Positions 46,019-54,230 are shown, counted from the stretch's first letter. The stretch: 58,827 bases of DNA from Herpetosiphon llansteffanensis (GCF_003205875.1 NZ_PUBZ01000098.1:1-58827), one strand, 5' to 3'. Numbers and translations: made by a program. The notes: generated from the letters alone by a model not told the origin.

Positions 46019-46788
46019 GCATCGTTTTAGCCTCAGCTTGGCATCCACGTGGCGAATTGGCCCGCTTTGAACGGCTCTTACCGCAATTAAGCCAATTGTA
46101 TCGCTCGATTGTCATCAGCACGCCGCCAACGATTGAGCCAGAATTATTGCAAACGCTCAACAATTTGCCTAATGTGCGCGCAGTGCCAACCAGCGAGTGG
46201 GCGCAGGGCAGGCATTTGGCCTTGGCCGAAGCACTCAAAACCCAAGCAAATTATATTCATGCAATTGATTTTGATCGGGCTTTGCGCTGGATCGAAACAC
46301 GACCCAGCGAATTAACTAGCATCGCCCAACGTTCGCAAACTCATTGTTTGATTATTGGTCGCACTTGGCAAGCCTACGCGACCCATGCCCGCGCCTTGAT
46401 CGAAACTGAGCGCACCAGCAATACGATGGCCTCGTTTTTTCTGGGCACGCCAATGGATTTTAGCGCTGGCGCACGCGGCTTCACGCCGGTAGCTGCGCAT
46501 TTTATTTTGGCCAATAGCCCACCAATCGATGCGCTTGGCACTGATGCAGAATGGCCGATTTTGCTGCATCGCGGCGGGTTTAAGCTCAATTATTGCGAAG
46601 TTGATGGCTTAGATTGGGAAATTCCCGATCAATTTCAAGCCCAAGCCGCTGATGCAGAGGCCCAGCAAAGCCAAGCAGAAATCTATGATACCAAGATTGA
46701 GCATTGGCGCTATAGGGTTGAGGTGGCGCAACGGATTGTGCAAGCAGGCATTGCAGCAGCGCGGCGGCCATTGCAATTTCTGTCTTAA
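46015..46788 (+). CDS. Hypothetical protein, glycosyltransferase-A-like
   Basis: A 257-aa soluble protein. The N-terminal IVLASAWHPRGELARFERLL and a following Asp-rich patch (HAIDFDRALRWIE, about 80-92) resemble nucleotide-sugar-binding folds of the GT-A type, but no full DxD signature is convincing. The C-terminal tail is rich in Gln/Ala and helical. The start ATG overlaps the recJ stop by four bases, so the two genes are translationally coupled; a repair role is possible but not evident. Confidence 0.5.
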   Translation: MSIVLASAWHPRGELARFERLLPQLSQLYRSIVISTPPTIEPELLQTLNNLPNVRAVPTSEWAQGRHLALAEALKTQANYIHAIDFDRALRWIETRPSELTSIAQRSQTHCLIIGRTWQAYATHARALIETERTSNTMASFFLGTPMDFSAGARGFTPVAAHFILANSPPIDALGTDAEWPILLHRGGFKLNYCEVDGLDWEIPDQFQAQAADAEAQQSQAEIYDTKIEHWRYRVEVAQRIVQAGIAAARRPLQFLS

Positions 46789-46839
46789 CGCCAAACCGCG
46801 CTCCAAATAATGGAACGCGGTGGGGTAGTAAGCAATAAT

Positions 46840-47583
46840 TTAGCGGAAGCTCTCGGTAATATCGCGAACTTCTTCGTATTTGGCTTTGAGGTTTTGCAAT
46901 GCTTCGTCGGTGACAGTTTGCAAATTGCGATAAATTTGCTTATCGAGCATTTTGCTCTTATCGCCATCGGGCCACAAGCGCCATGAATCGTTGTCGATCA
47001 TATCGGCGACGATCAACGCGCCATCGGGAGTGCGGCCAAATTCGATTTTAAGATCGACCAATTGCACACCGCGTTCGGCCCAGGTTTGTTCGAGCAATTC
47101 AAACACTCGCGTGCCTTCTTGCTCGATAAAATGCACTTCCTCGGCTGTTGCCAAGCCTTTTTCAACAATCCCAGCCAAATCAATTTGGGGATCGTGGTTG
47201 GCATCGTCTTTATAGAAAAACTCAACCAATGGCGGGCTAAAGCGTGTGCCTTCTGGCGTTTCAGGGTGGCGACGGCAATATGAGCCAGTTGCCAAACGCC
47301 GCATCACGACTTCCAAGGGCAACATTGCACAACGTTCAACGACCATCACGCCCGGCTCAGGATCGGCTTTGTAGTGGGTGCGCACGCCACTGCGATTGAG
47401 CAAGGCAAAGACATTAGCCGAGGTGCGACCGCTGATCGCGCCTTTTCCTTCGATTTCATTGCGTCGTGCCCCATCGCCAGCGCTAATCGAATCCTTTTGC
47501 AGCATATAGGCCAAGCTTTGGTCTTCAGGGTGAGCATAGATAATCTTGGTTTTGCCTTCGGCTAATTTGGTGCCGTATTGCAT
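46840..47583 (-). CDS. purC: Phosphoribosylaminoimidazole-succinocarboxamide synthase
   Basis: A 247-aa SAICAR synthetase for step 8 of IMP synthesis. The N-terminal GTKLAEGKTKIIYAHPEDQ holds the ATP lysine loop; further family motifs are GSYCRRHPETPEGTRFSPPL, KDDANHDPQI and LVDLKIEFGRTPDGALIVAD. ATG 47583 is preceded by AAGGAG. Its length is standard. No other purine gene is adjacent. Confidence 0.95.
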   Translation of the reverse strand: MQYGTKLAEGKTKIIYAHPEDQSLAYMLQKDSISAGDGARRNEIEGKGAISGRTSANVFALLNRSGVRTHYKADPEPGVMVVERCAMLPLEVVMRRLATGSYCRRHPETPEGTRFSPPLVEFFYKDDANHDPQIDLAGIVEKGLATAEEVHFIEQEGTRVFELLEQTWAERGVQLVDLKIEFGRTPDGALIVADMIDNDSWRLWPDGDKSKMLDKQIYRNLQTVTDEALQNLKAKYEEVRDITESFR

Positions 47584-47668
47584 TGAAAACGCTCCTTCAT
47601 GCGTTGTTGAGCAAGCAAATTCAATGGCAAACCCGCCAAATGGAGTCTGCCCGCCCCATTATACATGC

Positions 47669-48247
47669 TTATGGGGTTTCGCTTTTGATGCCCTGCAACA
47701 CAATTGCCAGATAGCGTTCGCGCTGCTCAGCCTGATCATCACCGATTGGCAAGCCAGCCAACAAACCCGATAAATCGCCTGCTTGCAAATCGGCGCGCAC
47801 AACCCCAGCCGCTTTGGCGCGATCAATCAGGCTTTGAATTGCTGGATTAATGCCCTGTTTGGCTTGGCTGCTAGCTGCAACTAAATTCGTATGTTGCTGA
47901 ATCATGGTTTTAAACGCCTGATCTTTGAGCTGGCGTTTGGCCATGCCGCGCACCAACTGCTCGACTGCCCACCAAGGTTCAGTTGCAGCTTGCAAGCCTG
48001 CCAGAAAATCCATTACCACCTGAAAATGCTCATGAATAACCAGATTCAATAAGCCTTCTTTGGAGCCAAAATGATGATAGAGCGTGCCAACCGCCACGCC
48101 TGCATCGCGCGCAATCGCATCCATGGCGGCGTTTGGGCCATCGCTAGCAAAGCGCGCTTTGGCCGCCGCCAGAATTCGCCCATGGTTTTGTTGCGCATCT
48201 GCTCGTTGCGCTGTTGGTTTTTTCGCAGTTTTGGAATCATCAGCCAT
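47669..48247 (-). CDS. TetR-family transcriptional regulator
   Basis: A 192-aa protein with a TetR N-terminal HTH (about 20-65: GRILAAAKARFASDGPNAAM, then DAIARDAGVAVGTLYHHFG) and a helical ligand domain. It is transcribed divergently from the metallo-hydrolase, and the shared region holds two TTGAA-N6-TTCAA palindromes, likely its own operators. ATG 48247 is preceded by GAGGGAAATTAACC; the longer frame from 48268 runs into the -35 region. Ligand unknown. Confidence 0.9.
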   Translation of the reverse strand: MADDSKTAKKPTAQRADAQQNHGRILAAAKARFASDGPNAAMDAIARDAGVAVGTLYHHFGSKEGLLNLVIHEHFQVVMDFLAGLQAATEPWWAVEQLVRGMAKRQLKDQAFKTMIQQHTNLVAASSQAKQGINPAIQSLIDRAKAAGVVRADLQAGDLSGLLAGLPIGDDQAEQRERYLAIVLQGIKSETP

Positions 48248-48261
48248 GGTTAATTTCCCTC

Positions 48262-48291
48262 TTGACAAATTGAACCATAGTTCAATATAAT
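48262..48291 (+). promoter_or_regulatory. Promoter of the metallo-hydrolase gene
   Basis: TTGACA (48262-48267) and TATAAT (48286-48291) are both perfect consensus hexamers, 18 bp apart. The first operator palindrome lies entirely in the spacer. Confidence 0.75.
48270..48285. promoter_or_regulatory. TetR operator 1
   Basis: TTGAA-N6-TTCAA, centred between the -35 and -10 of the metallo-hydrolase promoter; ideal position for repression. Confidence 0.65.
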
Positions 48292-48295
48292 CAAG

Positions 48296-48311
48296 TTGAA
48301 CGCTAATTCAA
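48296..48311. promoter_or_regulatory. TetR operator 2
   Basis: A second TTGAA-N6-TTCAA, 26 bp after the first start, just downstream of the -10. Repetition of the same palindrome supports a single regulator. Confidence 0.65.
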
Positions 48312-48356
48312 CATATTCAAACAGTATAGCACACGAGCAAACGCAAGGAGTTATTG

Positions 48357-49235
48357 ATGTCAACCCTCCACCAGCGCACAATTCACCTTGGGCCAAGCAC
48401 GATCACGGCAATCGTCGATGTGACCACACCATGGCCGATGCTGCCAGTTAATGGCGAAGTTTGGGCTAAAGTTCGCGCGAGCTATCCAAGCTCGTTTTAC
48501 AATGCAGAAACCTTGCTAGGCCGCGTGCATTGCTATCTCATTCAACAAGCGGAGCGCACGATTTTGGTTGATACTGGCTTAGGCAAGGCCCCAGCGCCAA
48601 CCCAACCACTGAGCAGCCAACAGCTTGAAGCCCAATTGGCATTGCTAGGAATTGATCCAGCAGCGATTGATACGGTTTTTCTAACGCATTTGCACGTTGA
48701 TCATGTTGGTTTGAATACCCATTATGTCGATGGCATTTTGCAAGCGCGATTTCCGAATGCGCGTTATCTGGCCCATCAAGCAGAAAAAGGCCTGATTGAG
48801 TTTATGCAACAGCACAGCCCTGAGCGTGCTGGCTACTTGCAGGATCAAGTTTTATGGCTCGAAGCGCAAGGTAAGCTAGAATTTTTCGATGCAGATTTTG
48901 AACTGGCGCAAGGCATCACGACGTGGTTTACCCCTGGCCATAGCCCAGGCCACACCAGCCTGTTGATTGACCATGGCACTGGCGAACGAGTGTTGCTTGC
49001 TGGCGATGTGTTTTTCAACCCAATTCAGCTATTCGAGCCAAGCTTTGCCAGTGGTTTAGATGTTGATAATGATCAGGCGTATGCCACCCGCCGAGCAGTT
49101 TTGGCCCAAGTGAGTGATGGCAAAACCTTGATTGCGCCATGCCACTTTCCAACTCCCAGCTTTGGCTATGTTGTGCCAGAGGATGAGGCTTATCGTTGGC
49201 TGCCAATCGAGGATGAACGAGCACGCTCAGTTTAA
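48357..49235 (+). CDS. MBL-fold metallo-hydrolase
   Basis: A 292-aa protein with the metallo-beta-lactamase fold. Metal motifs are FLTHLHVDHVGLNTH (HxHxDH, about 107-121) and, later, TPGHSPGHTSLL and ADQLLAGDVFF-like LLAGDVFFNP. The overall size and the split motif spacing resemble lactonase/arylsulfatase-like members. The target is unknown; the divergent TetR with two operators implies induction by a small molecule. ATG 48357 has AAGGAG six bases upstream. Confidence 0.88.
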   Translation: MSTLHQRTIHLGPSTITAIVDVTTPWPMLPVNGEVWAKVRASYPSSFYNAETLLGRVHCYLIQQAERTILVDTGLGKAPAPTQPLSSQQLEAQLALLGIDPAAIDTVFLTHLHVDHVGLNTHYVDGILQARFPNARYLAHQAEKGLIEFMQQHSPERAGYLQDQVLWLEAQGKLEFFDADFELAQGITTWFTPGHSPGHTSLLIDHGTGERVLLAGDVFFNPIQLFEPSFASGLDVDNDQAYATRRAVLAQVSDGKTLIAPCHFPTPSFGYVVPEDEAYRWLPIEDERARSV

Positions 49236-49867
49236 CCACAAAGCATGAGGCTATTGGCTATTGGCTTTTGGCTAGCGGAACACTGGTTGGTATTTCCAAG
49301 CAATCCCCACTAGCCACATAGCCATCGCTGCTCTGCGCCGCTGCGTTAACATTTGATCCACGAAGGAACCGAAACCACGAAGGACGCGAAGATCGCGAAG
49401 TATGTTTTTAGCCACGAATTGCACGAATTGCACGAATGGCTGTTGGCTATCGGTTTCATCCCTCATCCTTCATCCTTCATTCTTTCCGTTTGCCACAGAT
49501 TGGCACAGATTTTCAGGATTAGGTTTCTGCTGCCCGATAGCCAATGGCCCCCGATCCTGATTTGCCTGTTGTGATTCATCCTTCATCCTTCGGTTGCTCT
49601 GCGCCGCTGCGTTAACATTTGATCCACGAAGAGCACGAAGAGCACAAAGGACACAAGAACATGAAGATTTCTCTTTTAGCCACGAATTGCCCGAATTCCA
49701 CAAAGTATGTTCTGTTAGCCAATAGCCCATAGCCTGATTCGTTTGATTTTTGATTTTTGCCTTCTGACTTTTCCCCTTCATCCTTTGCCTTCTGACTTTT
49801 TTCGACTTTTGCGGTACTATAGCTAGCTAGTTGCCAACAATTGGCAATTTAGGAAAGGTGGCTGGTT
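49236..49867. repeat. Long intergenic repeat region
   Basis: 632 bp without a gene. It contains a ~36-bp direct repeat (ctctgcgccgctgcgttaac plus atttgatccacgaa, about 49330-49365 and 49597-49630), 'ctattggcttttggctagcg' strings, 'cgaagagcacgaag' strings and pyrimidine-rich ttcatccttcatccttc tracts. The last 60 bp lead to the DUF1304 gene. The composition looks like accumulated repeat fragments rather than a decayed gene. Confidence 0.65.
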
Positions 49868-50239
49868 ATGGCAATCGTAAGTTTAATTTTGGTGGGCTTG
49901 GTGGCGGTCGAACACATCTATATTTTGTATTTGGAAATGTTTGCTTGGACTAAGCCAAGCACTGCCAAATCGTTTGGGCTAACGCCAGAGTTTGCCCAAC
50001 AAACCAAATCGTTGGCAGCCAATCAAGGCTTGTACAATGGCTTTTTGGCTGCTGGCTTAATTTGGGGTTTGGTACATCCCAATCCTGATTTTGGCTTGCA
50101 GATTCAATTGTTTTTCGTCTGTTGTGTGGTGGTAGCAGCGATTTATGGCGGCTTGACGGCCAAACGCTCAATTTTATTTGTGCAAGGTGGCCCAGCAATC
50201 ATCGCCTTGGTGGCTTTATTAATCCATATGTTTAGCTAA
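49868..50239 (+). CDS. DUF1304 membrane protein
   Basis: A 123-aa protein with four hydrophobic helices. The family pattern is clear: LVAVEHIYILYLEMFAWTKP at the N-terminus and QGLYNGFLAAGLIWGL in the second helix. The function of DUF1304 is unknown. The ATG at 49868 follows AGGAAAGGTGG. A single-gene unit; a polar turn (SAKSFGLTPEFAQQTK-like) follows helix 1. Confidence 0.88.
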   Translation: MAIVSLILVGLVAVEHIYILYLEMFAWTKPSTAKSFGLTPEFAQQTKSLAANQGLYNGFLAAGLIWGLVHPNPDFGLQIQLFFVCCVVVAAIYGGLTAKRSILFVQGGPAIIALVALLIHMFS

Positions 50240-50318
50240 ATACTTAGAATATCTTTAAGTTTTCTTCATTATTATTTGGTATGCTGCTTGGGCGGTTTAT
50301 GCACAAGGAGTTATTCCC

Positions 50319-51167
50319 ATGGATAATGATGATCAACCAGTTGGCCGGATTTTGAGTCGGCGCGAAGTGCTCAAGCTGTTTGGGTTGGCGGGGTCGGCAG
50401 CAGTATTGGCTGGCTGTAGCAGCGAGGTCGTGCCAACCCCGACCAGCGTTGCCCAAGCTAGCGCCCCAACCACCACGGCCACAACAGCAGCAACCAACAC
50501 AATCGCCGAGGCTGCGACGGCAACCAGCGCCGCCACTAGCACAGTCGAGGCCACGGCCACCAGCGAGGCCGTTGCTGCCTTGCCCAGCTGTATTGTGCGG
50601 CCCGAGCTAACTGAAGGCCCTTATTTTGTTGATGAAAAATTAGAGCGCTCGGATATTCGTTCTGATCCCAGCAATAACGCTGTGAGTGCAGGCACGCAAT
50701 TGGATGTTAAAGTGGTGGTCAGCCAAATTGGGGCTGGTACATGTACGACCTTAGCTGGGGCGATTGTCGATTTGTGGCATTGCGATGCAGATGGAGTTTA
50801 TTCAGACGCAACCGATCGCAGTTTTAGCACGGTTGGTCAAAAATTCCTGCGTGGCTATCAGCGCACCGATGACGCTGGGATTGCCAACTTCACCACAATC
50901 TACCCTGGCTGGTATCAAGGTCGGGCGGTGCATATTCACTTTAAAATTCGCACCGATGCAGGCTATGAGTTTACCTCGCAATTTTTCTTCGATGAAAGCC
51001 TGACTGATGTGGTGCATGGGCAAGCGCCGTATGTGGCCAAAGGCGTGCGCACCTTGCTCAACGATGGCGATGGTATCTATCAACAAAGCGCTGGTCAAAC
51101 AGTTTTGACGGTTGTGCCAAACGGCCAAGGCTATAGCGCAACGTTTGAAATTGGTTTGCAGATTTAA
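50319..51167 (+). CDS. Lipoprotein intradiol ring-cleavage dioxygenase
   Basis: A 282-aa protein. It opens with a twin-arginine-like segment (ILSRREVLKLFGLAGSAAVL) and a lipobox LAGC (Cys about 33), so it is probably an exported lipoprotein, followed by a long Thr/Ala-rich linker (about 45-90). The catalytic domain has the intradiol ligands Tyr (GVYSD), Tyr (PGWYQGR) and His-His (HIHFKI) that bind non-haem Fe(III). Such surface dioxygenases open catechol-type rings. The start ATG 50319 follows AAGGAG. Confidence 0.85.
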   Translation: MDNDDQPVGRILSRREVLKLFGLAGSAAVLAGCSSEVVPTPTSVAQASAPTTTATTAATNTIAEAATATSAATSTVEATATSEAVAALPSCIVRPELTEGPYFVDEKLERSDIRSDPSNNAVSAGTQLDVKVVVSQIGAGTCTTLAGAIVDLWHCDADGVYSDATDRSFSTVGQKFLRGYQRTDDAGIANFTTIYPGWYQGRAVHIHFKIRTDAGYEFTSQFFFDESLTDVVHGQAPYVAKGVRTLLNDGDGIYQQSAGQTVLTVVPNGQGYSATFEIGLQI

Positions 51168-51479
51168 TTTTTAACCACGAAGAACACGAAGAGCACGAAG
51201 GAGCGTATGGCTATAGGCTATTGGCTTTTGGCTATTGGACTTATTGCAATTCCAAAAAATGTTCCGCTAGCCTGAAGCCTGTAGCCAATCCTTATGTTCT
51301 ATGTTCTTTGCTCGATCTTCTCTCTTTCATCCTTGCATTCTTTTCTATGCTATGCTCTTTAGGTTCATTTTGACTTTTGACTTTTGACTTCTACCTTTCA
51401 TCCCTCATCCTTCACCCTTCATCCTTACTTATACGGGGTTGACATTTCGGGCGGGCTTAAGCATAATTGCCGTTGGTAC
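51168..51479. other. Intergenic repeats and tRNA promoter
   Basis: Strings of 'cacgaagagcacgaag' and 'ggctattggcttttggcta', then a pyrimidine-rich ttcatccttcaccc tract. No gene is seen. The tRNA promoter lies at its end. Confidence 0.6.
51439..51467 (+). promoter_or_regulatory. tRNA-Arg promoter
   Basis: TTGACA (51439-51444) and CATAAT (51462-51467) with a 17-bp spacer; the predicted start is about 6 bp before the mature tRNA. Confidence 0.7.
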
Positions 51480-51556
51480 GATCCCGTAGCTCAGGTGGAT
51501 AGAGCAACAGTTTCCTAAACTGTGTGTCGCGCGTTCGAGTCGCGCCGGGGTCACCA
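51480..51556 (+). tRNA. tRNA-Arg (anticodon CCU)
   Basis: All arms of the cloverleaf form: a 7-bp acceptor stem (GATCCCG/CGGGGTC with one G-U), a D-arm, a 5-bp anticodon stem (ACAGT/ACTGT) with loop TTCCTAA giving anticodon CCT, a 5-nt variable loop and a TTCGAGT T-loop in a GCGCG/CGCGC stem. The 3' CCA is encoded (51554-51556). It decodes AGG. Confidence 0.95.
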
Positions 51557-51566
51557 TATGCCAAAC

Positions 51567-51597
51567 AACCACGAAGCGCCAAGGCTTCGTGGTTTTT
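51567..51597 (+). terminator. Terminator after tRNA-Arg
   Basis: Perfect 11-bp arms (aaccacgaagc/gcttcgtggtt) with a 6-nt loop and a T5 run. Confidence 0.85.
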
Positions 51598-51614
51598 GTT
51601 TAGGAGTAGGCAGG

Positions 51615-52388
51615 ATGGATCTGAGTCTGTGGGCAAAGCTCAATGGAACAATCATCAACATAGTGACGGTGGCACTCGGCACGGGCTTGGGTTTGGCGCT
51701 GCGCGGGCGCTTGCCAGAACGTATGCAAACGGTGATTATGCAAGCATTGGGCTTGGTAACGCTGTTTATTGGTTTATCAATGGCTGGCAGCATGAACAAA
51801 GCTGGCGCAACCTTGCAAAGCACGGCCCAAGCCAGCCAACCAATTGTGGTCGATGGCGTGGTGATTGGTTTGGTTGGCTTAGTCGTGGGCGGTTTATTGG
51901 GCGAGTGGTGGCGCGTCGAGGAGCGTTTGGCAGCGCTTGGCGATTGGCTCAAAGCCAAATTTAATGGCAGTGGACGCTTTACCGAGGGCTTTGTGGCAGC
52001 CTCGTTACTCTTCTGTATTGGCCCAATGACTTTGATTGGCAGCATCAACAATGGCTTGGTTGGCGATTCGCAGCTGTTGGTGATCAAGGCAGCGCTTGAT
52101 GGCTTAGCGGCAGTCGCTTTGGCAAGCAGCTTTGGCATCGGCGTGGGTTTTTCGATTCTGATTATTTTAATCTATCAAGGTGGCGTAGCGCTGGCTGCTG
52201 GCTCCTTAGCCACGATTTTGCCCAATCCAGCGGTCGATCCACGGGTGCTGATCATCACTGGGGTTGGCGGCTTAATGGTGGTTGGCGTGGGCATTAATCT
52301 GCTTGATCTAACCAAAATTCGCGTGGCTTCGTTGCTACCAGCCTTGCTGATGGCTCCGCTGCTGCACTGGCTGATTAGTTTGCTGTAA
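51615..52388 (+). CDS. DUF554 (YqgA-like) membrane protein
   Basis: A 257-aa protein with about seven helices. Family hallmarks are NGTIINIVTVALGTGLGLAL at the N-terminus, ALGLVTLFIGLSMA, the GLVVGGLLGEWWRVEERL segment and FCIGPMTLIGSINNGLVGD. The function is unknown; a transporter-like role is usually guessed. ATG 51615 is preceded by AGGAG at eight bases; the frame's upstream part (51522) is inside the tRNA, so it is not a start. Confidence 0.88.
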   Translation: MDLSLWAKLNGTIINIVTVALGTGLGLALRGRLPERMQTVIMQALGLVTLFIGLSMAGSMNKAGATLQSTAQASQPIVVDGVVIGLVGLVVGGLLGEWWRVEERLAALGDWLKAKFNGSGRFTEGFVAASLLFCIGPMTLIGSINNGLVGDSQLLVIKAALDGLAAVALASSFGIGVGFSILIILIYQGGVALAAGSLATILPNPAVDPRVLIITGVGGLMVVGVGINLLDLTKIRVASLLPALLMAPLLHWLISLL

Positions 52389-52400
52389 AAATGGGCAAGC

Positions 52401-52451
52401 ATTCTATCAAGCCCCTCGCCCACTAAACACAGGCGAAGGGCTTGATAGAAT
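52401..52451. terminator. Long hairpin between convergent DUF554 and merR genes
   Basis: 20-bp arms (attctatcaagcccctcgcc with its complement, one mismatch) around an 11-nt loop. It resembles the arm of the window's GC-rich repeat, so a repeat unit appears to serve as a shared terminator; there is no T-run. Confidence 0.55.
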
Positions 52452-52459
52452 CAGTCTGT

Positions 52460-53272
52460 CTAGGCTTCGTGGAACGGCCAAGCAATTTCCATCAAAGCAT
52501 CAGGGCCTGGTGGGTTGACCCAGATTTCGCGCGGCGAATCGGAAACAACATAGCCATTGGCTTTGATCCAATCGCTGCCAGCATCGTAGCCCGCCAAAAT
52601 ATGCGGAAACTCACATTGATCGCCATGCATGGTTACGACCGCAACTTTGCCAGCAGGCAAAATTCGTCCAACAATTTCACCTTGCTGCTCGACAAGCTGA
52701 TCAACTGGTAAACAAATTTCAATCGGTCCATCATCATCGGCGTTAATCGTGCCGTGAAAAATGCCAAATGCAGAGCCACGCACAACCAAGTTATTGTCAG
52801 CGGCAAAGCGTTCCATACTGTGGAAGGCATGCGCAATTACATTATCCAACTCGTTAACAAACGTGCGTTTGGTGATGCTCAGGATGGGCTGATCGGCTTG
52901 TTGGCGGACAGTTACTTCAAGGCTCATACAAACTCCTTCTTGACGAATTAACCCGAGGATAAGGCTTTGGGCACGACGGGCTTGGATTGCCTGCAACTCG
53001 ACCGAGCGAATGTAGCGACTAAGCAAAATCTCAGCATCTTTGGCATCGCCAGCAATTACTTGGCGAATCGTGGCCAGCGGCATGTTGATTTGGCGCAACA
53101 TTCCAATCAAGCGAGCAGATGCAAGTTGCTCAGCGTGATAGTAACGATAGCCATTCTGTGCATCGACATGACGAGCTGATAAAATGCCCAGTTGGTCGTA
53201 CAAACGCAAGGCTTTGAGCGAGAGCCGAGTTGCCTCGGCAAAGTTGCCAATTGAGATAAGCGATTCGTTCAT
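52460..53272 (-). CDS. MerR-family regulator with GyrI-like effector domain
   Basis: A 270-aa protein. The N-terminal MerR HTH (about 1-70: ISIGNFAEATRLSLKALRLY, then DAQNGYRYYHAEQLASA) is followed by a coil and a GyrI-like/SOUL-type effector-binding domain (about 115-270) of the BmrR type, which senses small hydrophobic or cationic drugs. ATG 53272 lies only six bases past the -10 of its own promoter, so the message is leaderless. No target efflux gene lies next to it in this window. Confidence 0.9.
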   Translation of the reverse strand: MNESLISIGNFAEATRLSLKALRLYDQLGILSARHVDAQNGYRYYHAEQLASARLIGMLRQINMPLATIRQVIAGDAKDAEILLSRYIRSVELQAIQARRAQSLILGLIRQEGVCMSLEVTVRQQADQPILSITKRTFVNELDNVIAHAFHSMERFAADNNLVVRGSAFGIFHGTINADDDGPIEICLPVDQLVEQQGEIVGRILPAGKVAVVTMHGDQCEFPHILAGYDAGSDWIKANGYVVSDSPREIWVNPPGPDALMEIAWPFHEA

Positions 53273-53278
53273 AGCGCT

Positions 53279-53309
53279 AGTATAGACTCTGCCCCAAGGG
53301 GAGACACAA
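53279..53309 (-). promoter_or_regulatory. MerR-type promoter with 19-bp spacer and dyad
   Basis: On the minus strand TTGTGT (-35, 53309-53304) and TATACT (-10, 53284-53279) are 19 bp apart, and the spacer contains CTCCCCTTGGGGCAGAG, a near dyad. This is the classic MerR-family architecture, in which the activator twists the long spacer. Confidence 0.7.
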
Positions 53310-53330
53310 GGGTGATTTTTTGGCCAACAA

Positions 53331-53359
53331 AAAAGCCGAAGCATTGAACTTCGGCTTTT
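53331..53359 (-). terminator. Terminator after the DUF6391 gene
   Basis: Perfect 11-bp arms (aaaagccgaag/cttcggctttt) with a 7-nt loop; on the minus strand the stem continues into a T6 run. Confidence 0.85.
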
Positions 53360-53382
53360 GATCACTCTTTAATCAGATTTAT

Positions 53383-54078
53383 TTAGCGTTGGCGGGTGTT
53401 GTTTTCAACTGGCACATAGACCGGAACCCGTTCGCCATAGCGATAGGGTGGTTGGTAGATGCGGCGAGCAGGTTTGGTGCGCACGGCAAACTCTGCGCCG
53501 CCAGCAGCAAACGACAAACCCATAAACAAGGTTGGTGGCACTAACTCAATTGCGCCAATGCTCATCCCCTTTACGTCAAGCGATGTAGTAAAAAAGCGTT
53601 GAAAAAGTGGGCTTAAGCGAGGAGTAAGCGCGCCAGCAATGGTTAATGCCAAGAAAATACTGGTACTTGACAACATATCGAGGAAAGCAACCATGCCGAG
53701 GCCCACCGAAGCCACTGTTAGGAAACAGAAACTAATGGCCGTTGCACAGCGGCGATAGATTGCCATTGAACGATCGCCACGTTGCAGCCGCAAAAGGCCT
53801 TCGCGCGCAGCATCGAGCAACAATGCTGGATCAATCGCAGCGCGAATGCGGAAGCCTTCGGTTGTGGCACAGCCATCGACCAACTGCGAACCATAGCGCT
53901 CTTCAAGCACATTAACGGTGGCGTGTTCAATTGCGTGATTACGCCGCACTGAAACACCTTGCCACAATTGGTTGAGTTGACGCGGAACATTTAATAACGA
54001 CCAGATTGGCTGACCGAAGAACCAAAAGATGACTGCCAACGCACCAAATAATCCCGAAAAAATCATTAATCCATGCAT
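53383..54078 (-). CDS. DUF6391-like membrane protein
   Basis: A 231-aa protein with two clusters of hydrophobic helices (about 1-30 and 100-175) around the conserved RRNHAIEHATVNVLEERYG motif, seen in cyanobacterial DUF6391 proteins of unknown function. The C-terminal tail is Pro/Arg-rich. ATG 54078 is preceded by GGGAAGGAAAGCCT. No operon partners. Confidence 0.75.
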   Translation of the reverse strand: MHGLMIFSGLFGALAVIFWFFGQPIWSLLNVPRQLNQLWQGVSVRRNHAIEHATVNVLEERYGSQLVDGCATTEGFRIRAAIDPALLLDAAREGLLRLQRGDRSMAIYRRCATAISFCFLTVASVGLGMVAFLDMLSSTSIFLALTIAGALTPRLSPLFQRFFTTSLDVKGMSIGAIELVPPTLFMGLSFAAGGAEFAVRTKPARRIYQPPYRYGERVPVYVPVENNTRQR

Positions 54079-54201
54079 AGGCTTTCCTTCCCGTGGCAGT
54101 TAACAAGCTGTAAAGTACCAATAAAAGCAGCGTATCACGCCACTGTGTCGTCGTCAAGGCAGACATAAGTACTTTACGTTATACGACCCCCATTGGTTCC
54201 A

Positions 54202-54230
54202 TTCACCCACACTGAATTTTCGCGTACAAT
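54202..54230 (+). promoter_or_regulatory. Promoter of the HisZ-like gene
   Basis: TACAAT (54225-54230) with a weak -35 TTCACC (54202-54207) at 17 bp; the predicted start lies just before the GGAGGA ribosome site. Confidence 0.5.

Noticed and set aside
49236-49867. CRISPR array in the repeat-rich gap
   Set aside because: Repeats are irregular in length and spacing with no constant spacers, and no cas genes are nearby.
51524-51964. 146-aa ORF overlapping tRNA-Arg and DUF554
   Set aside because: It begins inside the tRNA and is out of frame with the well-supported DUF554 gene.
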